From: a virus
IMG/VR virus record: IMGVR_UViG_3300024517_000064
Location: 1 to 33,497 of that record
Length of the DNA: 33,497 nt
Reading direction: 5' to 3' (one strand)
A model generated the notes under the pieces. That model was not told the origin of the DNA. It made no database searches and worked only from the letters and a program-made list of their open reading frames with translations. Positions 22,786 through 31,300 of the stretch are shown one piece after another (the stretch's first letter is position 1; each line of letters starts with the position of its first letter). A program made the translations under genes and the position numbers.

Positions 22786-22872
22786 TGCTGTTCTCCAGTC
22801 CGCCCGATGAAACCTACGCCCTGCTTGGCTCGGGGATGCCGTCAGGGGATCTACTTAGCCTCCCGTACCCGG

Positions 22873-24252
22873 TCAGGTCCGGAACGACTGAAACCCTGCC
22901 TGCTCCAAACCATGTTCCTCACGGCGGACAGCGATCCCGCCGCTGGCCTGCCCCATCGCCTTCTCCTGAGCCAGGATCTGGTCGAGTCGAGCCCGTTCGT
23001 CACCGGCCCCCAACATCGAGGCCTCCTCAAAGTCTCTGACACCGAACGTGTCGCCACGACGGCCAGCTGCTGCGCTGATACGACGGCTGTCTGCACCGAA
23101 GTCGCTGTACTTCTGCAACGCCTGAGCCCTACTCACACCGGCCTGCCTCAGCTCCTGCACCCGTTCCCTACCGGGAAGGGTGAAGCCGGCAGCGGTAGCA
23201 GCACCACCGATCATGGCCTCCTCAAAGGTTGCCATGATGTCATCGATGTTCGTCATGTAATCGCCTGCATTCGGATCGCCACCAGTGTATAGTGTCGCAA
23301 TCATCTGCTTAGCGAACTCGGGATTCACCGAACGCACACGCTCGATAGCTGTGGAGGTTATCACACCCGCACCCTCAAGTTTCTCGAGAGTGTCAACGAC
23401 ACGCTGAAGGCCGACCTCTGTAGCACGATCCGCCCAAGTGTCATAATTGAGTGGGGACGATGCTACCCTAATGTTGTACTCGGACTGCAACTGCTGCATC
23501 CGTTCAGGCTGAATCAGGGCATCATACAGCTGATCGTCCGTCAACCGGATCCCAGCATAAATGTAGAACGCCTCTTTCACAGACCTACCAGAACGCTGCA
23601 CGTTACTGTACGTTTCCAGCCTGTCCTTCAGTTCGTCCTGAGAGACCTCTCCGTTGAAGAAGTGACCGAACCCTTGAGGGTCGGTCGGAACCTCATGCCC
23701 GTACTGGCGGAGAAGCACACCGTAGCCCTGCTGTGAACGCAGATACTCGGCCTCAGTCATCCTCATCGTACCGTCATCACGGCGGATCCAAGGGAAATAC
23801 GCCTGATACTGTGGCAGCTGACGCAGCTTCCCCAACAGGGCGGTGCCCTCCAGGCCCTCGATCAGCCACTCACGAAGCTGAGCACCAATACCCATCTGCT
23901 CCACCCAAGGGAACGCAGAGTAGATGTACGCCTGCCCCTGGAGGGCAACCTGCTCGTCGTACTCGGACTGATAGTTGTTGCTGCCATTGTTCGCCCAAGC
24001 GTCCGTGAAGGTAGTCTGCTCCGGAACCTCCCTGTTAGGGTTCGTGCCGGACTTCCACTGGCCGCCATACCCCGCCGAATCGGTGTTCGTCGAGGTGCCA
24101 ACCTCCCGCTCCTGCCGCCTCGCAGCAGCAGACTGATCCAACAGGTCCTGAGGGACCGGCTGCCCCATCTCATTGTACTTATCGATGTACGCCTGAACGG
24201 TTGCAGCCGACTCCCGTGGGTTAGTGAACGTAAAGTTGTCCCAGTTAGCCAT
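22873..24252 (-). CDS. Internal virion protein candidate
   Basis: A 459-aa protein, largely helical. Residues ~142-212 carry the pattern LRQLPQYQAYFPWIRR, then MTEAEYLRSQQGYGVLLRQY, then GHFFNGEVSQDELKDRL. The same kind of motif is found in large internal or ejection proteins of other tailed phages. The C-terminus (SRAQALQKYSDFG, then DRRISAAAG-like and QASGGIAVRREEHG) is helical and charged. It lies between large internal proteins and the scaffold. DNA ejection or capsid assembly is inferred from this context. Confidence 0.6.
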   Translation of the reverse strand: MANWDNFTFTNPRESAATVQAYIDKYNEMGQPVPQDLLDQSAAARRQEREVGTSTNTDSAGYGGQWKSGTNPNREVPEQTTFTDAWANNGSNNYQSEYDEQVALQGQAYIYSAFPWVEQMGIGAQLREWLIEGLEGTALLGKLRQLPQYQAYFPWIRRDDGTMRMTEAEYLRSQQGYGVLLRQYGHEVPTDPQGFGHFFNGEVSQDELKDRLETYSNVQRSGRSVKEAFYIYAGIRLTDDQLYDALIQPERMQQLQSEYNIRVASSPLNYDTWADRATEVGLQRVVDTLEKLEGAGVITSTAIERVRSVNPEFAKQMIATLYTGGDPNAGDYMTNIDDIMATFEEAMIGGAATAAGFTLPGRERVQELRQAGVSRAQALQKYSDFGADSRRISAAAGRRGDTFGVRDFEEASMLGAGDERARLDQILAQEKAMGQASGGIAVRREEHGLEQAGFQSFRT

Positions 24253-26123
24253 CAGCTAAAGCCCATCTCTTGTGATATACTGCCCAACGTCTGCTCCGCA
24301 GACTTCTGGAAATTCTTTGTCTCCATCCAACCGTCGCCGGACTTCAACTGCTTCTCAAACTCAAACACATTCACACCCTGCTGCATCGCCTGCTGAACCT
24401 CAGGAGTGAACACAGTTCCATTCTTCTCCATCGTCGCACCATACGCCTGCAAGAACGGCTGAGCCGCCTCCTCAGTGACCTGCTCACGGTCCTTCCACTG
24501 GTACAAGACTTGCGCCTGATCCTTCATGTACTCGAGGAGGTCATCGTCAGATCGGTTCATCGAAATGATACCCTTAGCCCACGACTCGATCACACTGGCC
24601 TGCAACTTGACACCCCACTGGTTCGCCAACGCCTGAATGTCAGCCTGCTTGTTCTCAATGTCGAACCCACGTCGACGCTGGTTCTCCGTTTCATTGCGGA
24701 GAGACCTCGACCACGGGGACTCACCATTCTTCTCAGCCTCAGGTTTGATCCAAGTAGCAACAATAGAATCGAACGACCGTTGCCCGGACGCAACCATATG
24801 GGCGTACATCTTCAAATCGTTGTCAGTCAAAGCGATCTGCGATCCGGTCTTCTCCCAGAACTCTTTAGCCAGATCGGCAGAAGCCTCATCGATCCGGAAC
24901 TTCTGTTCCGCATCAGAATAGTCGTTCCACTTGGCCTGCTCCGCAGTCAGGTTGTTGAAATACTCCGTCGACATCAACAGGTTCGTCAGCTCCGACTCCG
25001 ACATGTCAGGTCGACCGGCGAGCTGTGCAATGATCTTCAACACGCCCTTATCTTTACGGGCATCCGAATCTCTAGGGAACACCTTGTCGAGGATCCGATC
25101 CCAATACTTCTGGTACGTCAACCCGTCCTGCTGCATACCTAGCAGCTCGGTAGAGTTGCCACCATCGACGCCCTGATCCATCGTAGCTTTCAGATTGTTC
25201 ATCTGAGCTGCCGTCGTCAGAACAATTCCACCCTCGAGCGGATTCTCGGCGGACTCGTCATACCAGATGGCGATGCCGTCGACCACGAACACGATGACAG
25301 CCTTACCCATAAACCGGTAGATCGTACCACCCAGCGTGCCGCCATTGATCTTCTTACCCGGTTCCGGTTTGCCACCTGAACCGCCACCAGCGCCACCCGG
25401 AGACCCACCACCAGGCAGGAGCTGTACGCCGGCACCAGTACCACTGCCAGGAGTGAACGGTGGCGGCATGTCATAGGTTGGGGCATCGCCGGCAGCAGCG
25501 TTCCCCATCAACCCCTGTGCGAAGTTCTCAAGGTCCTGAGGGTCGCTCGTCTTAGCGGAGTCAAAGAATTTGGCTCGCACATCGGGCGGCTGATTGCTGA
25601 TCCACTGCTTGACATCCTCCGACAGTGTGGACATGACCTGCCATGCCCTGTTGTTCGCCTGATCGGCAGCGTACCGCTGCTCATCCTGAGCGATCCCAGC
25701 ATGATGCTCAGCCTGAACGACCTGACTCAGAAACTTGTTCAGATTGGCGGCATCGTTCTGCTTCGCAGACTCGAAGATTTGGGCTTTGACATGGTCCGGC
25801 TGAGCCTTGATCCACGTCTGTATCGAGGAGTGTAGCTGCGACAATTGGTGCATTGCATACTCGTTCGTGCCCCTCCTGTTCTTCGGCAACGACTGCTCGG
25901 CACCCCGTGCCGACGTAGGTGAACTCGGCATCACATTCTGCAAGAATCTGTTCAGATCCTGGTAGGTGTTCTGCTTCGCAGATTCATATATCTGCTGGCG
26001 CACATGATCGGGCTGATCCCGAATCCACTTCTGCACCTTCGGATGCAGCTGCGACATTTGGTGCATAGCCCAGTCGTCGGTACCCCGGACACGGAACGCA
26101 TTCGTCGACCAACTCTTCGTCAT
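24252..26123 (-). CDS. Internal virion protein candidate with three N-terminal repeats
   Basis: A 623-aa protein. Residues 14-65, 85-136 and 159-206 are three related units with the pattern MHQxSQLHxxxQxWIxxQPD, xHVxxQIxESAKQN, LNxFL. A Gly/Pro/Ser linker follows (SPGGAGGGSGGKPEPGKKIN) near 235-260. Then comes a hydrophobic stretch (GKAVIVFVVDGIAIWYDE) at about 273-290. The rest is helical and charged. It overlaps both neighbours by 1-4 nt in the late operon. An ejection or core role is inferred. No lytic or other catalytic motif is visible. Confidence 0.6.
   Translation of the reverse strand: MTKSWSTNAFRVRGTDDWAMHQMSQLHPKVQKWIRDQPDHVRQQIYESAKQNTYQDLNRFLQNVMPSSPTSARGAEQSLPKNRRGTNEYAMHQLSQLHSSIQTWIKAQPDHVKAQIFESAKQNDAANLNKFLSQVVQAEHHAGIAQDEQRYAADQANNRAWQVMSTLSEDVKQWISNQPPDVRAKFFDSAKTSDPQDLENFAQGLMGNAAAGDAPTYDMPPPFTPGSGTGAGVQLLPGGGSPGGAGGGSGGKPEPGKKINGGTLGGTIYRFMGKAVIVFVVDGIAIWYDESAENPLEGGIVLTTAAQMNNLKATMDQGVDGGNSTELLGMQQDGLTYQKYWDRILDKVFPRDSDARKDKGVLKIIAQLAGRPDMSESELTNLLMSTEYFNNLTAEQAKWNDYSDAEQKFRIDEASADLAKEFWEKTGSQIALTDNDLKMYAHMVASGQRSFDSIVATWIKPEAEKNGESPWSRSLRNETENQRRRGFDIENKQADIQALANQWGVKLQASVIESWAKGIISMNRSDDDLLEYMKDQAQVLYQWKDREQVTEEAAQPFLQAYGATMEKNGTVFTPEVQQAMQQGVNVFEFEKQLKSGDGWMETKNFQKSAEQTLGSISQEMGFS
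25506..26084 (-). repeat. Three tandem ~50-residue repeats (period ~72 aa)
   Basis: In-frame units at 25929-26084, 25716-25871 and 25506-25649 encode residues 14-65, 85-136 and 159-206 of the 623-aa protein. Shared positions include Q-x-W-I-x-x-Q-P, V-R/K-x-x-I/F-x-x-S-A-K and L-x-x-F. The third unit is the most diverged, and linkers between units are unrelated in sequence. Confidence 0.75.
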
Positions 26124-28348
26124 GTGAGCCTCGCAATAATCATCGCAGCGTTAGCCAGCGTCTCCTGATATTTGGACGAATCAGCGGCATCCGTCTTGCC
26201 GGACAGGTACCCCAGCGTTGTCGCTGTGGTACCCTCAGCCATGCCAGCCTGAAGGCCGCCCGTATCGGCGCCAAGATCGGCGCCAAACATGTTCGTCGCA
26301 GCCTGCTTAAACTTGTTGGCGTACTGCTCCTCCGACTCCGACCCCTGCTTGTTGCCAAACAGGCGGGCATACTCTGGAAGGTTCTTCACGGTATCCATGA
26401 TGAGCCCCTCCTTGTCCGAAGTCGTGTACGAACCGCCGTTAGCCTGAGCCAACGCACGGTCATTCGCCTCACGGATGATCGCCCCGTCCAACCGGGACTT
26501 GATCGTAGAAATCTCGCTGGCCGTAGCTTCACGCTGGAACCATGAGGTGAACAGTGTGGCAACAGACTGCCTCACTTCCTCGTTAGATGGAAGCTGAGCC
26601 ACCGCCTTTATCTCAGCGCCACCACCACCGGGGCCGTTGCGTTTGGCGTTCGCCATCTGCTCGCCGTACCGGGACCACGCATTCAAATACTTCTGATAGT
26701 TCGCACGCCCCTGCTTCAAGTTTTTGTTCCGCTGCATGTCGAGCTCGATTGAGTAACGGGACCGAGCATGGATCTGATCGATCTCCATCATGTCAGCGCC
26801 AGTCTCAGTGCCATCCCGCACACGGCCCGCCATACCCTCATCCTGGAAGGCGATCAGCGCAGCGTTAGAGCTGCCGAACCTGTCGACATACCCTTTCGCC
26901 CGGGTGATAACCTGCTTCCAAAGACGAGTGGTATTCAACCTCTTATCTTTGATCCCCGCCTGCACCTTGCGTTGCTTCTCAAGAGCCTTATTGACAGCTT
27001 TGTCGACAGCGATCCTGGACTGCTTAGGGTTGACTCTACCTCGCTTGTATTCGCCGGCGATGCTCCCCATGAGCCCGCCCCGCTTCTTCCCACCGTCCTT
27101 ATACTTCTTGCGCTTCGCCGCAACCCGCTCGTTGTAGGCAGCATAGTTCGCTTTCGCTATATCCAGTTTCGTGCCACCCTGTTTTATCGAACGCTTCCCC
27201 GACGACGACCTCTTCACCTGAGCCAACCATCCGTCACCGGACAGGCCGAACTCTCGAGGATGCTGCTCCATAAACGCCATCTCCTCTTCGGTGTATCCGG
27301 CCCCCCAACCGTCAATCTGTTCGAGGATGGCCGCAACAAGGTATGTGTCAACACCTGCATCCATAGAGAGCTGCTTGAGTATGGGGAGATCCCTCCTACG
27401 CTGCTCGTCATGAAACCAGCCGCCCACTTCCCACTCCATCGGAGCGAAACCATCTATTTCGGTCGCATAGGACATGCCCTTCATGAACCCCCATTTACCA
27501 TCCTCCTTCTCGCCGCCGAAGGCGACCAGCTGCTCGTCCATGTCGAAGTCGTGCCACTGCGAGCCGATCTTAAGACGGTCGTTCTTGAGGTAGGCGTTCG
27601 GGTTCGCCAGCTTCTCGAACGCTTCAAGCATCGCAGGCTTGAGGTTGTTGGCACCACCATCAGTTGGGGATACGTAAGCGACCAGCTGGGTCTCCAGAAC
27701 ATCCAACATCTCGTCGGGATCTATAGACGACCCCACCTCGCCGGAATCAAACATGACTCCCAACAGGTTGTCGATGTCACCGTCGTCAAGATCGAAACCG
27801 AAGACCTGACGGAACATGCCCGAAAGACCCCCACCCATACCCTTGGAGACGGTAGAAAGTGGATTATCGTCGCCGTCTTCGGAAGCCGCTCCCCACTTCT
27901 CACGGTTGGTCATATTCGCAATATCTTCCGCCGTTCGAACGCCGGCCCCTGCAAAGTCCCGTGCTTCCTCAGCGTCTTCCGCACTGATTAGCTCCTGCTC
28001 CTCCTGCTCGTCTATCAGTTTAAGCTTCGCCTCAGTATCAACGTATTTGGAGGCGGACTGCACATCGGCGACATACAGCCGCTTAGCCGCCCCGTCGGTG
28101 AATATCTCACCTCGGTGTTCCTTGCTCCACCCCCCATCATCCTCCGACCGGTCACCCGGTCGCAGGAAGGAGTCAGCGAGAACACGAATTGTCTCGTCGG
28201 AAGAGTCGTCATCGACCTCAGATTTCCGTGCCCAGCTGCCGAACACCCTCCTCACGGTGAGCTCAATTAACTCCCTCTCTATTCCGAAGCCCTCCAACCA
28301 CTCCTCGAGGTTAGCCTGCTGCTGCTCACGACGTGAGGAATCACCCAT
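26120..28348 (-). CDS. Large internal virion protein candidate
   Basis: A 742-aa, charged and mostly helical protein. Features: acidic N-terminal ~200 residues; DEMLDVLETQLVAYVSP; a Lys/Arg/Gly-rich central stretch (VAAKRKKYKDGGKKRGGLMG) near ~420; and a C-terminal region with TSWFQREATASEISTIKSRL and NLPEYARLFGNKQGSESEEQ from residue 656 that echoes the LPxYxxxF motif of the 459-aa protein. The ATG has GAGAGGTG upstream. With the giant upstream gene and the 623- and 459-aa proteins it forms a four-gene set before the scaffold. An ejection or inner-core role is inferred. Confidence 0.6.
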   Translation of the reverse strand: MGDSSRREQQQANLEEWLEGFGIERELIELTVRRVFGSWARKSEVDDDSSDETIRVLADSFLRPGDRSEDDGGWSKEHRGEIFTDGAAKRLYVADVQSASKYVDTEAKLKLIDEQEEQELISAEDAEEARDFAGAGVRTAEDIANMTNREKWGAASEDGDDNPLSTVSKGMGGGLSGMFRQVFGFDLDDGDIDNLLGVMFDSGEVGSSIDPDEMLDVLETQLVAYVSPTDGGANNLKPAMLEAFEKLANPNAYLKNDRLKIGSQWHDFDMDEQLVAFGGEKEDGKWGFMKGMSYATEIDGFAPMEWEVGGWFHDEQRRRDLPILKQLSMDAGVDTYLVAAILEQIDGWGAGYTEEEMAFMEQHPREFGLSGDGWLAQVKRSSSGKRSIKQGGTKLDIAKANYAAYNERVAAKRKKYKDGGKKRGGLMGSIAGEYKRGRVNPKQSRIAVDKAVNKALEKQRKVQAGIKDKRLNTTRLWKQVITRAKGYVDRFGSSNAALIAFQDEGMAGRVRDGTETGADMMEIDQIHARSRYSIELDMQRNKNLKQGRANYQKYLNAWSRYGEQMANAKRNGPGGGGAEIKAVAQLPSNEEVRQSVATLFTSWFQREATASEISTIKSRLDGAIIREANDRALAQANGGSYTTSDKEGLIMDTVKNLPEYARLFGNKQGSESEEQYANKFKQAATNMFGADLGADTGGLQAGMAEGTTATTLGYLSGKTDAADSSKYQETLANAAMIIARLT

Positions 28349-28384
28349 GGAGCACCTCTCTAGTCTTCTCGTTATCGAATAACA

Positions 28385-31300
28385 TCAGATGTCCCTCTCA
28401 ATTGGGCCAAACTCGGACGCCCAGTAAATGTTGTACCACGAACCGAAAGACGGTTCTTCCGCAGCCAACGCCACAGCAACTCGACGGATCTCACCAAGAA
28501 GGTCATCAGGATAGAAGTCCTCATCCCCTTCCCCCAAACCGGCCGCCTCCATATCAGAACGGAACTGCTTGACCAGCGGATCGAACGTCCAAACCGCCTG
28601 CTCAACACGGGACAACCCCGCCGGATTGGGTCTATCAACAATCTGCTTCAACTCCGAATCCCGGGCTATACGCTTAGAGACCCACTCGGACCTGGCGGCC
28701 ACCATCGCCGGATACCGCTGCGAAATTTGCCGCTCACGGTTCTTGTACTGGCGTTTGAGGATGATCCTGGATCCTTGCTGACCGGAAAAGCCCGACTCTT
28801 TGGTCCTCATCACCTGATCGAGCGTCATCCCTTGGGACTCGGCGTATCCGCTGAACTGCTCACGGAGCTCGCTGAGCTCCTCCATGCCCCTGTCGATCTC
28901 GACAGACTTAGAAGTATGGGAAGGGGACGTAGCGACGTTACCTTGATCCTTTAGGGATTCAAGGAGACGTTGAGCCTGCCTGATTGCCGGCACAGCCCTG
29001 AACATGAGGTCCTCCGCCTGACTGTGCTGTTCTGGTGTTTCCAGCAGCAAAGCCTGCGGTAGGAAGACGTTCGCAATGTCCCGTGCGGCGTCACCCATAG
29101 GGGTGTTGTACGCCACATCCAAGAGGGGACGGTTGATACCCCCCAATTGTCCGGGAGAGAGCCCGTAGGCCAGCGGGTTCAAAGTCCGCAACTCTTTCAG
29201 AACAGGGAGATGGGCTTCCATCTTCCCCTGTAGATCGAAGTTCTCATCCAACGTCTCATACGCCTTCAACCCGTCATGCAGGATGATAGCCCTCGAAAGG
29301 TCATCCGTCAAATAGGTGCCCACCTGCGTGGTGAACTTCTTCATGTAGGAGAACGGGAAGAACACGAAGTTTGCTGACAGCTCGGCAGCTGAACGGCCGG
29401 CCCTACCGTAGGAGTATAGGTCCTGAACCTTAGCGGCCGCCTCTTTGAGAGGCATCCCCTGAGAGATAAGGTGGGTAGCAGCCCACGTCTGCCACCTGTG
29501 GTTGGAGAACCCAAGGACACCCTCATCGGTGAACCGTTTCGTTGTAGCTTCCATGAGGTCCGGATTCATCCGGCCCCCGCTAGCATCGTTGAGGGCCGCA
29601 CCCATCTGACTCTCGAAAGCTTTCGGGTTGTTCACGTCGATCGACTGCTCGAGAGCGTCCTCCAACACGTCAGTGTTGAACTTCCCCTGCTTCAGCATCT
29701 TGCGGGACTTGGACGGCGAGTAGTTGAACGGCAGATGGAGGGCCCTGTCACCCCAATCTTTCGTGGCCCCCATGACGATAGCCTCAGAGTACCTCTGAGC
29801 GTCGAACCAAGGGTTGATCGTAAACCGGAGAAAGTCTCTGGTCTGCAACATCGAACTCCCCAGACGGGAGTAGTCTCGGCCGCCCAGCTTCCCGCCAGTA
29901 GCTGCCAGAACGGCAGGCTGAGACAGGTCGTAGGCTTTAGCGCCAGCACGGAACATGCCGGGTGTGCCGAAGGCGCCCAAGACGGTGCCAGCGATGATCG
30001 CACCGGATTGCTGACCGTCATCCTCGGGGGCGATGTTGTTGCCGATAGTGCCACCGACGTAGCCTGTGACACCACGGGCAAGCGTGCGAGTTGAGAACGG
30101 ATTGTAGTCGCCGTACCTCTTCAACGACGCCCCGAAATTGATAGTCTTACTCGACCCGGAAGCCATCAGCTTCTTACCAACAGCACTGCCGGCACCGGGA
30201 ATGGCGGCAGCGCCAGCACCGAACAGAGCACCCTCATACCATTCGCCGCCAAGCCGTTCGCTCATAGCGCCGCCGGCGAGAGCGCCTCCAGCCATAATCG
30301 CAGCCCGTTTAGCGCCAGCGAAATCGTCCCAACCGGTCTTGAATCTTTCGTCGCCCTTCAAGATGGCGGCCATCCGGCCACGCTCAATCGGGTCACGGCC
30401 GGCCTCCGTAGCATCAAAGGTGCGGAGGATCTTCTTTAACATCGGTTGCTCGATCAGGATGTTCTCTATATCCTGCAACCCGTTCTTCTCCCAACCCAGT
30501 TTCCTGGCCTGGATCAGAGAGCCCTTAACGGCCTGCAGGGTTTCGAAATCTAGTTCAGGAAGGAACTTGGCAATGTCCCCCTCTTTGAATCCGTAGTCGA
30601 ATGCGGTGCGAGCTGACATCGACATTTGAAGACGGCCAGTGAACCTACGGGCGATACCCTGAGCGTCCTCCGTGAGAGCCTTCTCCAAGTCATCACGGTT
30701 ACTGCGGACCGCATCGGTCAACTCCCGAAGAAGGGCGTCCGAGTCGTAGACCGTCCAGTTCGGTTTCACTTTCGCCATCTTGTCGGCCATGAGGATCCGG
30801 AAATTCCGCTCCCTTATCTTCATCTTGTCCAGCTCGGTCATCTTGGAGAAGAACCGGCCGAGGGATCGGCGATTCATCGACGACTGGCGGATCATAGCGA
30901 ACGGCCCGTTCAAGGAACGCATGTCGTTTAAGGAAGTGAAACTGACGCCACGAGCCAGCTTGTACCCACGGGCAGCGAGGAACGCCTCAATGTCCTCAGC
31001 CCCCTTAGATCCAGCTACGAACGCCATCTCCGAAGCAGTCGTCTTTCGCAGCTGCGCCAGAGACTTCTCCAACTCTGCGATGTCTTTGGGCTCTGAGAAT
31101 TTCAACTTCTTCACGAAGTCGGAGCCGAGGAGATCCTGCTCCATCTTGGCGACCCAAGCGCCGGGGTCATCCATGTCGCCGCCCGCCTCGTCGATCCAGC
31201 GGAGAGCTTTAACGAACTTGCGCTGCTCCCTATTCGTGCCGGTCAACCCTAGCTCTTTGTATCCCTTCGACGCCATAAATTTGACGACAGAATCGTCAGA

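Noticed and set aside
22786-22872. Possible promoter or small gene before the scaffold gene
   Set aside because: No -10 box, strong hairpin or coupled small frame was visible in this 87-nt gap beyond the GGAG site of the scaffold gene.
26768-27991. 407-codon open frame on the plus strand
   Set aside because: It lies wholly antisense to the 742-aa late gene, has no ribosome site or neighbours on its strand, and its Leu/Arg/His-rich composition fits a high-GC shadow frame.
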